From contig JAFRKA010000016.1 of NCBI GenBank assembly GCA_017432005.1, positions 1 through 64,000 of the forward strand: 64,000 nucleotides of DNA. The letters run 5' to 3'. This stretch comes from Erysipelotrichaceae bacterium. Lineage in GTDB: Bacteria; Bacillota_I; Bacilli_A; Erysipelotrichales; Erysipelotrichaceae. The translations under genes and the position numbers were made by a program. Positions 18,070 to 26,117 of the stretch are shown one piece after another; the first letter of the stretch is position 1; the number at the start of each line of letters is the position of its first letter. The notes beneath the pieces are model-generated. The model saw only the letters and a list, made by a program, of their open reading frames with translations, did no database searches and was not told the DNA's origin.

Positions 18070-18855
18070 ATGGTCAAAGCGATCTTTTTCGATATCGACG
18101 GAACGATCCTGTCGCACACGATCTCGGACATACCGCAGAATACGCTTAAAACTCTCGACAGACTGAGAGAGAAAGGTATCCTGCTTTTTGTGGCGACCGG
18201 AAGACATCTGAGCGAGATGCGCCGTCTGCCTTTGCATGACTATCCCTTTGACGCTTATGTGACCCAGACCGGACAGCTGTGCTATGACCAAAATCTCAAA
18301 GCGATATACAAAGAACCGCTGAGTAAAGAAGATACGGAAGTTCTGGTCAGATATTTCAACGAGAAAAAGATCCCGCTGGTCTTACTGAATGAAGAAGAAC
18401 TGTATATGAATTATGTGGATGAGACCGTCATCTCTACCCAGATCTCGATCAACACGGCTGTCCCGCAGATCGGGACCTATAAAGGTGAAGAACTGTACGG
18501 CGCCACTGTATTTGGAAAAGGAGCGATCCTTGAACAGCTGATGAATGAACTGAAGGAATGCAAGGAATCGTCTTGGCATAAGAACGCTTCAGATATCATC
18601 TTAAAAAGCAGCGGTAAGGTCAAAGGCATCGAAGAGATCCTGAAGCACTTCGATCTGAAAAGAGAAGAGACGATGGCCTTCGGTGATGCGGACAATGATC
18701 TGGAGATGCTGGATTACGCAGCCATAGGTGTAGCCATGGGCAACGGTACAGACAGACTGAAAAGCATCGCCGACTATGTCACGGCATCCGTTGATGATGA
18801 CGGCATCACGAAAGCTTTGATCCACTATGGGATCATCGATGAGGAGGAAGGATGA
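18070..18855 (+). CDS. HAD-superfamily hydrolase, Cof type
   Basis: 261 residues. Motif I is FFDIDGTIL (Asp 8 and Asp 10), motif II the VATGRH segment, motif III around KSSGKVKGIEEILKHF, and motif IV FGDADNDLEML. The C2-type cap identifies the Cof subgroup, which dephosphorylates sugar phosphates, flavin nucleotides or cofactor precursors in the cytoplasm. There is no Shine-Dalgarno site before ATG 18070; the preceding bases are the terminator hairpin. Its last four bases overlap the start of trmD (ATGA type), so the two are coupled. Confidence 0.9.
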   Translation: MVKAIFFDIDGTILSHTISDIPQNTLKTLDRLREKGILLFVATGRHLSEMRRLPLHDYPFDAYVTQTGQLCYDQNLKAIYKEPLSKEDTEVLVRYFNEKKIPLVLLNEEELYMNYVDETVISTQISINTAVPQIGTYKGEELYGATVFGKGAILEQLMNELKECKESSWHKNASDIILKSSGKVKGIEEILKHFDLKREETMAFGDADNDLEMLDYAAIGVAMGNGTDRLKSIADYVTASVDDDGITKALIHYGIIDEEEG

Positions 18856-19568
18856 AGATAACGATACTGACGATCTGTCCGGAGCAGTTCAACGATTTCC
18901 TCAATACCCCACTGATCTCAAGAAATAGCGAAAAAGGTCTGCTTGAAATAGAGATCTGCGATATCAGAGACTATGCACCGGGAAGTTTCCGCAAAGTTGA
19001 TGATTCACCTTACGGAGGCGGAGCAGGGATGATCATGCGCTGTCAGCCGGTACTGGATGCACTGGCCGATAAAAGGACTGCTGATTCATATGTTATAGTT
19101 TTATCTCCGCAGGGCAGAAGATACGATCAGAAAGAAGCACACCGTCTTTCACAGATGAAACATCTCATCTTCATCTGCGGACACTATGAAGGCATGGATG
19201 CGCGTATCTATGATCACGTCGATGAACTGATCTCGATCGGTGACTATATATTGTGCGGCGGGGAAATGCCGGCTATGATCATTACGGAATCAGTCATGAG
19301 GCTGGTCGACGGCAGTATGAAGAAAGAAAGTGTCCTGGAGGAATCCTTTGAAGAAGATCTGCTGGAATATCCCCAATACACCAGACCTGCCGACTATAAA
19401 GGACAGAAAGTTCCGGAAGTACTGCTTTCAGGAGATCACGAAGCGATCAGGAAATGGCGTCATGAAGAAGCAGTGAAACTGACAGAAAAGATGCGTCCGG
19501 ATCTGCTTGAGAAAAAAAGGAGAAAAAATGTTCAGACCGTTAAACAGAATAAAACAGGCGCTCAGTGA
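18852..19568 (+). CDS. trmD: tRNA (guanine37-N1)-methyltransferase TrmD
   Basis: 238 residues, the family's normal size. It methylates G37 next to the anticodon of certain tRNAs using S-adenosylmethionine, preventing +1 frameshifts. The trefoil-knot SAM-binding motifs are intact: DDSPYGGGAGM, VLSPQGRRYDQ, ICGHYEGMDARI and ISIGDYILCGGE, followed by the C-terminal helical domain with LEYPQYTRP. It overlaps the upstream HAD gene by four bases and the downstream flavoprotein gene by about 40. The usual neighbours rpsP, rimM and rplS are absent, so this may be a relocated or second copy. Confidence 0.95.
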   Translation: MKITILTICPEQFNDFLNTPLISRNSEKGLLEIEICDIRDYAPGSFRKVDDSPYGGGAGMIMRCQPVLDALADKRTADSYVIVLSPQGRRYDQKEAHRLSQMKHLIFICGHYEGMDARIYDHVDELISIGDYILCGGEMPAMIITESVMRLVDGSMKKESVLEESFEEDLLEYPQYTRPADYKGQKVPEVLLSGDHEAIRKWRHEEAVKLTEKMRPDLLEKKRRKNVQTVKQNKTGAQ

Positions 19569-20004
19569 AGAAGAATGCCTGGAGATAATGAAGAACGAAC
19601 TGCGCGGTGTATTGTCATTGAACGGAGAAGGCGGATATCCGTATGGTGTACCAATCAACCATTTCTACAATGAAGAAGACGGATGTCTCTACTTCCATGG
19701 CGGAAAGGTCGGCTACAAGATCGATATGATCAGAGAAAACAACAAGGCTTCGTTCTGTGTCATGGATAAAGGCGTACGTGACGAGAAGGGCTGGTGGCTT
19801 AACATCAGAAGTGTCATCGCTTTCGGAAAGATCGAATTCGTGGAAGATGAAGATATGGTGGCCGATATCAGCAGGAAACTGTCTCTGAAATTCACCGATG
19901 ATGAAGAATTCATTGCCAGAGAGATACAGGATTCTTTAAAGACGACGCTGATGTTCAGAATGAAGATCGAACACCTCAGCGGAAAGAGAGTCAGAGAAAA
20001 ATAA
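19528..20004 (+). CDS. Pyridoxamine 5'-phosphate oxidase / NimA-like flavoprotein
   Basis: ATG 19528 is preceded by AAGGAG and lies inside the 3' end of trmD in another frame, giving 158 residues. The pattern LRGVLSLNGEGGYPYGVPIN, then CLYFHGGKVGYKIDMI and KASFCV matches the NimA-like branch of the split-barrel FMN proteins, some of which reduce nitro-aromatic drugs. Its two histidines near residue 45 and 57 are in the usual places. With the nitroreductase that follows, it forms a small flavin-enzyme cluster. Confidence 0.88.
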   Translation: MFRPLNRIKQALSEEECLEIMKNELRGVLSLNGEGGYPYGVPINHFYNEEDGCLYFHGGKVGYKIDMIRENNKASFCVMDKGVRDEKGWWLNIRSVIAFGKIEFVEDEDMVADISRKLSLKFTDDEEFIAREIQDSLKTTLMFRMKIEHLSGKRVREK

Positions 20005-20033
20005 AATGTTCCCTAGAACTACAGGAGAGTGAA

Positions 20034-20561
20034 ATGAACACTGTTGAAGCGATCATGAAACGCCACAGTTACCGCGGCAAGTATAAAAATGAAGCAGTTC
20101 CAAAAGATGATCTGATCACGATCATGAAGGCCGGACTAGCTGCTCCTTCAGGATGCAACAAACAGACGACGAGCCTGATCGCTGTCGATGATCTTGAAGT
20201 ATTGAAGAGACTGTTTTCAGTCATGGATCCGCCGGTCGGTGAAACAGCACCGGCAGCGATCTGTGTACTGACCGAGAGGATCATCGCCTACAGAGACAAG
20301 TGCTACGCAGTTCAGGATTATGCAGCAGCCATCGAAAACATGCTTCTGACGATCACAGAACTCGGTTACAGCAGCTGCTGGTATGAAGGCCACATCTGTG
20401 GTGATGATCGAACCGGTTATAAGATGGCACAGATCCTGAACGTTCCTGACAATTATGAACTGGTCTGCTTCCTGCCGATCGGCAAGGCTATCGAGGAAAT
20501 GCCTGTGGTACAGAGGAAATCTTTTGAAGAAAGGGCGTGGTTCAATGGTTTCAGAAAATAA
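20034..20561 (+). CDS. Nitroreductase-family FMN oxidoreductase
   Basis: 175 residues, start behind AGGAGAG. The FMN-binding N-terminus is clear (RHSYRGKYKNEAVPKDDL, LAAPSGCNKQ), and the middle has DYAAAIENMLLTITELGYSSCW, typical of the family. Such enzymes use NAD(P)H to reduce nitro groups, quinones or other electrophiles, and work as dimers in the cytoplasm. It is part of a tightly packed run (trmD, flavoprotein, nitroreductase, GNAT, HD) and overlaps the next gene by 17 bases. Confidence 0.92.
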   Translation: MNTVEAIMKRHSYRGKYKNEAVPKDDLITIMKAGLAAPSGCNKQTTSLIAVDDLEVLKRLFSVMDPPVGETAPAAICVLTERIIAYRDKCYAVQDYAAAIENMLLTITELGYSSCWYEGHICGDDRTGYKMAQILNVPDNYELVCFLPIGKAIEEMPVVQRKSFEERAWFNGFRK

Positions 20562-21006
20562 TATCCGGAAAGCTCAAGAGAAAGATCTTTCCAGGATCGC
20601 GGAGATCACGGTCTTTGTGAAACGGATACAGTACCGTCCGATCTTTCAGGACGATAATTATTCGTTCAATAAAATGCAGGTCATCACGGAAGCAGAGAAA
20701 TACGCTGAGCAACTGGACGACATCTGGGTCTATGATGACGGGATCGTCAAAGGCATGATCCACATTGAAGATAAAGAAATAGTTGAACTGTATGTGGATC
20801 ATTTCTTTCAGGATCAGTACATCGGTTCAAAACTGATCGAATTTGCCAAAGAGAGATTCAATGTTGAGTTTCTCTGGGCGATGGAAAAAAACATCAATGC
20901 GATCCGTTTCTACAGAAAACACGGTTTTGAACCGGGCAGTGAAAGAAAACTGGTAGAAGATACTGCTGAGTATGTCGTGAAGATGGTGAGGAACGATGTA
21001 TCCTGA
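20545..21006 (+). CDS. GNAT-family N-acetyltransferase
   Basis: ATG 20545 (with GAAAGGG upstream) gives 153 residues. The GNAT core is seen in VKGMIHIEDKEIVELYVD, the acetyl-CoA loop region FFQDQYIGSKLIEFAKE and the C-terminal NAIRFYRKHGFEPGSE. Members transfer an acetyl group from acetyl-CoA to an amine; the acceptor is not predictable here. It overlaps the nitroreductase gene upstream and the HD gene downstream, implying one transcript. Confidence 0.9.
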   Translation: MVSENNIRKAQEKDLSRIAEITVFVKRIQYRPIFQDDNYSFNKMQVITEAEKYAEQLDDIWVYDDGIVKGMIHIEDKEIVELYVDHFFQDQYIGSKLIEFAKERFNVEFLWAMEKNINAIRFYRKHGFEPGSERKLVEDTAEYVVKMVRNDVS

Positions 21007-21583
21007 TCGGAAAGAAGCTGAAAGACTGCTTTGTGAAGCAGAAAAGATGAATCCCGGTCCGTGGGGCGATCACAGCCGGACGGCAGCACATTGTGCTGAA
21101 TGCATTGCCTTACGCTGCGGCATGGATTCTGACAAGGCTTATGTCCTGGGACTTCTTCATGACATCGGCAGACGCTTCGGCAAGCGTCATCTCGGACATG
21201 TCTCTGACGGTTATTCTTATATGATGTCCTTAGGCTATGACGAAGTGGCCAGAGTCTGTCTTTCTCATTCTTTCAATAACAGAGATCTCAATGCCTATGT
21301 CGGTGATCACGATACAAGTGAAGAAGAAACAAAACTGATAGCTGACAATTTGAATAAGATGGAGATGGATGATTATGACCGGCTGATCCAGCTCTGTGAT
21401 TCGATCAGCGGTTCTGAAGGTGTCATGGACATCATTGAACGGATGAGCGACGTGAAGAGAAGATACGGATTCTATGATCAGGATAAATGGGATGCGAATC
21501 TGAAACTGAAGGAATACTTTGAAAGCAAGATAGGCATGGATGTCTATCAGGCAACAGATAAAGAAAATTATCGTCCAGGATGA
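20996..21583 (+). CDS. HD-domain metal-dependent phosphohydrolase
   Basis: 195 residues, start preceded by GTGAGGAACG and overlapping the GNAT gene by 11 bases. HD motifs: a first histidine in GDHSRTAAHC, LGLLHDIGRRFG near residue 48, later histidines (RHLGHVSDGY, LSHSF) and a C-terminal Asp (LIQLCDSIS). This resembles uncharacterised HD enzymes of Firmicutes acting on nucleotides or phosphorylated metabolites. It is the last gene of its run, ending before a strong terminator. Confidence 0.88.
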   Translation: MYPDRKEAERLLCEAEKMNPGPWGDHSRTAAHCAECIALRCGMDSDKAYVLGLLHDIGRRFGKRHLGHVSDGYSYMMSLGYDEVARVCLSHSFNNRDLNAYVGDHDTSEEETKLIADNLNKMEMDDYDRLIQLCDSISGSEGVMDIIERMSDVKRRYGFYDQDKWDANLKLKEYFESKIGMDVYQATDKENYRPG

Positions 21584-21618
21584 TACCGGATGTTCACAGA
21601 ATACCAATAATGAGCATC

Positions 21619-21658
21619 AAAAAAGATACAGCTTTAATATAAGAACTGTATCTTTTTT
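21619..21658. terminator. Terminator between convergent HD and GGDEF genes
   Basis: Thirteen-base arms AAAAAAGATACAG / CTGTATCTTTTTT around a 14-base loop; A and T tracts allow use from both sides. Confidence 0.88.
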
Positions 21659-21672
21659 CTTCGGTAATTATT

Positions 21673-22827
21673 CTATCTTCCGTAATGGTATTTCTTCTTT
21701 TCCTCGTACAGCATCTCATCAGCTTTATTGATCGCTTCAAGGAAGTCTTTGAAGGTCTTACAGAAGGATGCATGACCGATCGCACAGCTTAATTCATACT
21801 CTTTATCTGAGTTATCATTGTTTTCTTTGAAGCCGTTCCTGATCGCCTCTGATAGAGCGATTACTTCTTCTTCATTCTCCGTTCTGACGATCGCGATGAA
21901 TTCATCTCCGCCATAGCGGGCGATGAAAGGACGGTTCTTGTCTTTGCCGCAGACGTTCTTGATGATGTCGGCGGCTTTTATGATGGCACGATCACCTTCG
22001 ATGTGACCATAGCGGTCGTTGATGTTTTTGAAATCATTGAGATCGAACATGATCACGTAATGTGTCGCATCGCTTTGATGCTGGAGCTCCTGATAGACAT
22101 AACGGTTGAGCTGAGCCCTATTGTTGAGTGAAGTGAGCGGATCCAGTGAGACCAGATCATCCAATGAAGCCAGATACATGTAGATCATCGTGATCGTACA
22201 GCCGAAGCAGAAGATCGGGATATCGAGACCTATCATCTGTAATACGCCGAAGATGACGACCGCTACACCATAGAACATGATAGTCAGGTTGGTTGAACGG
22301 ACATCCGGGTTGTCGGTCTTTATCGCTCTTGCGAGTGAACGGATGATACCGGCAAAGATATAGAAGATCGGGACCGGTATGAACAGGATGATATACAAAA
22401 GGGTCTGTTCAAAGTTCTCGTCGATCATCAGTGATGGGAAGAAGATGAACAGAAAGACGTTGATGAGCGACAGGATGATGGCCGGCAGCTGAACACGGAG
22501 ACGGGTGATCCTGTTTTCCAGGGAGATGACTTTCTGGTTCATCTCGACATAGATATACCAGAAGCAGCAGATACTCATCAGCAGGATACTGTTGCCGCAG
22601 TTGGCCAGCGAAACGGTAAAAAGGTTCTTCGGCAGGTAACTGTTCAAGACCAGGATCCAGAAGGAATCACAGATGAAGTAGTTGATATTGCACATGAGGA
22701 CGATGTTGAAAATGCGCTGTTTGGCCTGATGGTCGACACCGCGTAAACTCCTCATCAGCATCAGTATGTAGATGATTATACAGACGATATTTGCTTCGAC
22801 ATAGAAGAGAGTATAATAGTATTTCAT
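21673..22827 (-). CDS. Membrane-bound diguanylate cyclase (GGDEF)
   Basis: 384 residues from ATG 22827. The first ~215 residues make seven or eight hydrophobic helices with no recognised ligand domain. After a short linker, SLDPLTSLNNRAQLNRYV opens the GGDEF domain, which has FDLNDFKNINDRYGH and the active loop RYGGDEF, so it should synthesise cyclic-di-GMP. No RxxD inhibitory site is evident before the loop. The gene has no Shine-Dalgarno site; a TAAAAT box ends seven bases before the ATG. It is divergent from the HD-GYP gene at 22895, which should degrade the same messenger. Confidence 0.92.
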   Translation of the reverse strand: MKYYYTLFYVEANIVCIIIYILMLMRSLRGVDHQAKQRIFNIVLMCNINYFICDSFWILVLNSYLPKNLFTVSLANCGNSILLMSICCFWYIYVEMNQKVISLENRITRLRVQLPAIILSLINVFLFIFFPSLMIDENFEQTLLYIILFIPVPIFYIFAGIIRSLARAIKTDNPDVRSTNLTIMFYGVAVVIFGVLQMIGLDIPIFCFGCTITMIYMYLASLDDLVSLDPLTSLNNRAQLNRYVYQELQHQSDATHYVIMFDLNDFKNINDRYGHIEGDRAIIKAADIIKNVCGKDKNRPFIARYGGDEFIAIVRTENEEEVIALSEAIRNGFKENNDNSDKEYELSCAIGHASFCKTFKDFLEAINKADEMLYEEKKKYHYGR

Positions 22828-22834
22828 CAACAGA

Positions 22835-22840
22835 ATTTTA
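22835..22840 (-). promoter_or_regulatory. -10 box abutting the GGDEF start codon
   Basis: TAAAAT on the minus strand with seven bases to ATG 22827, placing the expected transcription start at or next to the start codon. No strong -35 is visible, so this is tentative. Confidence 0.4.
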
Positions 22841-22882
22841 TCACTAAAAACGTTATTTCCTTATTGTATATAGGAAAAATTG

Positions 22883-22888
22883 TATAAT
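22883..22888 (+). promoter_or_regulatory. -10 box abutting the HD-GYP start codon
   Basis: Consensus TATAAT with six bases to ATG 22895, so the expected transcription start falls on the A of ATG. A weak -35 (TTATTG, 22861-22866) lies 16 bases upstream. Confidence 0.5.
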
Positions 22889-22894
22889 AAAGGC

Positions 22895-25063
22895 ATGAAA
22901 GAAGAAGGAAACAATAACGCCTTTTTCAAGATCGTGAATAACGAGCTCGCCGTATGTCTTTTCGGTATAGCGATCAATATCGGCGGAGCTCAGCTGGCTA
23001 AACTGCTGAAACTGCCGCTTTTCCTCGACAGTATCGGAACAGTCCTGGTCGCAGCGATCGGCGGTTATCTGCCGGGCGTCATCGTCGGTTTCTGTTCGAA
23101 CATGATCAATGCCATGAACGACCCGGCCAATGCCTACTATACGCTGCTGTCGGTACTGATCGCGGTCGTAACGGCTTATTATTCCCACAGGGGTTATTTT
23201 GAAAAATATTACAAAGCCATCCTGTTGGTCTTCCCGTTGTCGATCGTCGGTGGAGCTTTGGGTTCGATCCTGACATATCTCATCTACGGTTTCGGTTTTG
23301 GTGAAGGTATTTCGCTTGGTCTGGCGAGGACCTTATATGATACCGGCAGTCTGAGCCTTTTCTTTGCGCAGTTCATCTCGGACATGATCATCGATCTGGG
23401 CGACAAATTTGTTACCGTAACGATCGTCTATCTGCTGCTCAAACTGCTGCGCAGATTTGTCAAGGAAGATCTGAATTTCCATTCATGGCATCAGAGACCT
23501 CTTTCACTTGAGGATCAGCAGAAGGTCAATAAGACCCGTTCTTCGAAGATGTCACTTCGTTCCAAGATCCTGATCATTATTTTCATTGCAACGTTCATCA
23601 TTGCCACGATCACGACCGTGATCAGTTTTACACTGTATCATCAGTCTACCGTTTTGGAACATACCGAGATGGGTATCGGTGTCTCCAAACTGGTCGCAAC
23701 GATCGTCGACGGTGATAATGTCAACCGCTATCTGGCGATGGGTGAGAAGGCAGACGGTTATAAAAAAGTGGAGAAAAAATTGGAAGATATCCGTGGAACT
23801 TCCGGGGAAATAAAATATGTCTATGTCTACAAGATCCTGGAAGACGGCTGTCATGTCGTCTTTGACCTGGATACCGAAGATACACCGGGTGGTGAACCGG
23901 GAGATATCGTCGAATTTGATGAGGCTTTTGAGCCTTATCTGGATGATCTGATCGCCGGCAAGCCGATCTCACCGATCGTTTCCGATGAGACTTTCGGCTG
24001 GCTGCTGACGATGTATGAACCAATCATCGATTCCAAAGGTGTTACTCAGGCTTATGCCTGTGTCGATATCTCCATGGAACAGGTGACACTGAATGAGATC
24101 AGCTTCCTGGTCAAGGTCATCTCCATGTTCCTGGGCTTCTTCATCATGATCGTCACGATCGGTCTGTGGCTGGCAGAATACAACCTGATCCTGCCGATCA
24201 ATACGATGTCGCTGGCGGCCGAGCGTTTCGCCTACAATAATGACGGCGAGATCGAAAAGAATGCCGCCAGGTTCAAGAGTCTGGAGATAGAGACAGGTGA
24301 TGAGATCGAAAATCTGTACAATTCGTTCTCGATGACGATCGAGGAAGCTGTCAGATATCTGGCTGAAACACAGAAGCAGGCTCTGGCGATAAACAAGATG
24401 CAGAACGGTCTGATCATGGTCTTGGCTGATATGGTCGAGAGCCGTGACCAGTGTACCGGTGATCATGTCCGCAAGACGGCTGCATATTGCCGACTGATCC
24501 TGGAAGAACTGAGAAGCAAAGGCAAATACACCGATCTGCTCACTGATGAATATATCAATGACGTGGTCAACTCTGCGCCTTTACATGATATAGGCAAGAT
24601 CAAAGTTCCTGATGCGATCCTGAACAAACCGGGCAAGCTGACGGATGAGGAATTCAACGAGATCAAGAAACATACGACGGCCGGTAAAGAGATCATCGAA
24701 CAGGCTATCGAACTGGTCTCAGCTGATTCAAGCTATCTGAAGGAAGCTCAGAACCTGGCATACTGTCACCATGAGAAATGGAATGGTTCCGGTTATCCGT
24801 GCGGGATCAGTGGAGAAGATATCCCGCTTTCAGCGAGAGTCATGGCGGTCGCCGATGTCTTTGATGCACTGGTATCGAAAAGAAGCTACAAGGAGCCTTT
24901 CTCTTTTGAAAAGGCCATGAGTATCATCGAGGAAGGATCAGGTTCTCATTTCGATCCGCAGGTCGTGGAAGCATTCAAAAACCGGGAGGCCGATGCCAGA
25001 AAGATCTCAGAGACCTTTATGGGCAGCAGTGCCGCTAATGAAGAAAACAAAACAGTTTCTTAA
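22895..25063 (+). CDS. HD-GYP phosphodiesterase with ECF S-component-like and extracellular sensor domains
   Basis: 722 residues from ATG 22895. Residues ~15-190 are six hydrophobic helices resembling the substrate-binding (S) part of ECF vitamin transporters (LPLFLDSIGTVLVAAIGGYL, MINAMNDPANAYYTLLS). Next come a membrane helix (~205-230), an extracellular sensor (~230-380), another helix (~385-410), a HAMP-like linker, and an HD-GYP domain with HDIGKIKVPDAIL and HHEKWNGSGYP. It should hydrolyse cyclic-di-GMP in response to an outside ligand. There is no Shine-Dalgarno site, and TATAAT lies six bases before the ATG. The stop codon lies in the loop of its own terminator hairpin. Confidence 0.88.
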   Translation: MKEEGNNNAFFKIVNNELAVCLFGIAINIGGAQLAKLLKLPLFLDSIGTVLVAAIGGYLPGVIVGFCSNMINAMNDPANAYYTLLSVLIAVVTAYYSHRGYFEKYYKAILLVFPLSIVGGALGSILTYLIYGFGFGEGISLGLARTLYDTGSLSLFFAQFISDMIIDLGDKFVTVTIVYLLLKLLRRFVKEDLNFHSWHQRPLSLEDQQKVNKTRSSKMSLRSKILIIIFIATFIIATITTVISFTLYHQSTVLEHTEMGIGVSKLVATIVDGDNVNRYLAMGEKADGYKKVEKKLEDIRGTSGEIKYVYVYKILEDGCHVVFDLDTEDTPGGEPGDIVEFDEAFEPYLDDLIAGKPISPIVSDETFGWLLTMYEPIIDSKGVTQAYACVDISMEQVTLNEISFLVKVISMFLGFFIMIVTIGLWLAEYNLILPINTMSLAAERFAYNNDGEIEKNAARFKSLEIETGDEIENLYNSFSMTIEEAVRYLAETQKQALAINKMQNGLIMVLADMVESRDQCTGDHVRKTAAYCRLILEELRSKGKYTDLLTDEYINDVVNSAPLHDIGKIKVPDAILNKPGKLTDEEFNEIKKHTTAGKEIIEQAIELVSADSSYLKEAQNLAYCHHEKWNGSGYPCGISGEDIPLSARVMAVADVFDALVSKRSYKEPFSFEKAMSIIEEGSGSHFDPQVVEAFKNREADARKISETFMGSSAANEENKTVS

Positions 25064-25075
25064 GGGAACTGTTTT
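25049..25075 (+). terminator. Terminator overlapping the HD-GYP stop codon
   Basis: AAAACAGTT / AACTGTTTT stem with the TAA stop (25061-25063) inside the loop. A translating ribosome would cover this hairpin, so terminator use may depend on translation. Confidence 0.65.
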
Positions 25076-25082
25076 TCGTAAT

Positions 25083-26102
25083 ATGGACATTGAGAAAGAA
25101 GTATTCAAGAGGACTCATCCTGATCCAAAGAAGCTCAAGGCTTACGGTTTCGTAATGCGTGACAAACAGTATTTCTACGAAAAGGATCTGACGGACGGTT
25201 CCTTCAAGGCGGAGATCACCATCGATAAAGATAACAAAGTATCAGGCAAAGTGATCGACAAAGATCTCAATGAGGAATATCAAAACATCAGGATCGACAA
25301 AGCCTACGGCGGCTTCGTCGGACAGATCAGGGAAGAATATATAAGTCTGCTGGAAGACATCAGGGATAAATGTTTTATCAGGGATCCTTTCATTTTCCCG
25401 CAGACCGCAAGGATCATCGAATATATCAGGAAACAATATCACGACAGACCCGAGTTCGTCTGGAAGCAGTATCCCGGTTACGGAGTGTTCCGCAACAGCA
25501 GGAGCCAGAGATGGTATGCGCTGATCATGAACATCTCTGCTTCCAAGCTCGGACTGGACAACGAAGAGGTCGAAGTGCTTAATGTCAAAGCCGGTCCCAA
25601 GACGATCAGCGAACTCATCGATCACGTTTCTTTCTTTGAAGCCTATCACATGAACAAGGAAAAATGGCTGTCGATCCTGTTAAATGACAGTCTTGATGAT
25701 GAGATCATCTTCTCGCTGATCGATCAGTCATATGAATATGTGGATGCTGCAGATGAATGGATCGTTCCTGCCAATCCGAAATACTATGATGTGATGAACT
25801 GCTTCAATAAAGACGGTACGGCGATGTGGAAACAGTCGAGTGATATTCGTCCGGGCGACATCGTCTACATGTATGTGGCTCAGCCTTATTCCGCCATTAT
25901 GTTCAAATGCATCGTTGAAGAAAGTGATGTACCGTATGAATACAAAGACAAGAACATCACGATCAACAGGCTGATGAAGCTCAGACTCTTAAACAGATAT
26001 AAAGAGGATAAATATCCGTTCTCTTATCTCAATGAGCTCGGTATCAGAGCGATCAGAGGACCGAGAAGGATAAGCAGACAGATCAGTGAAAAACTGAAAT
26101 AA
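25083..26102 (+). CDS. MmcQ/YjbR-family protein with C-terminal EVE-like domain
   Basis: 339 residues from ATG 25083. The central part (~100-215) matches the YjbR/MmcQ DNA-binding fold: EFVWKQYPGYGVFRN, RWYALIMNISASKLGL, EAYHMNKEKWLSILL and a final LIDQSYEYV. The first ~95 residues are an extra domain common in this family. The C-terminal ~120 residues (EWIVPANPKYYDV, MWKQSSDIRPGDIVYMYVAQ) look like an EVE/PUA-type domain that binds modified bases. The fusion suggests nucleic-acid recognition, but no function is established. The ribosome site is poor because the preceding terminator fills the leader. Confidence 0.8.
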   Translation: MDIEKEVFKRTHPDPKKLKAYGFVMRDKQYFYEKDLTDGSFKAEITIDKDNKVSGKVIDKDLNEEYQNIRIDKAYGGFVGQIREEYISLLEDIRDKCFIRDPFIFPQTARIIEYIRKQYHDRPEFVWKQYPGYGVFRNSRSQRWYALIMNISASKLGLDNEEVEVLNVKAGPKTISELIDHVSFFEAYHMNKEKWLSILLNDSLDDEIIFSLIDQSYEYVDAADEWIVPANPKYYDVMNCFNKDGTAMWKQSSDIRPGDIVYMYVAQPYSAIMFKCIVEESDVPYEYKDKNITINRLMKLRLLNRYKEDKYPFSYLNELGIRAIRGPRRISRQISEKLK

Positions 26103-26117
26103 AGAAAGGATAAAGAT

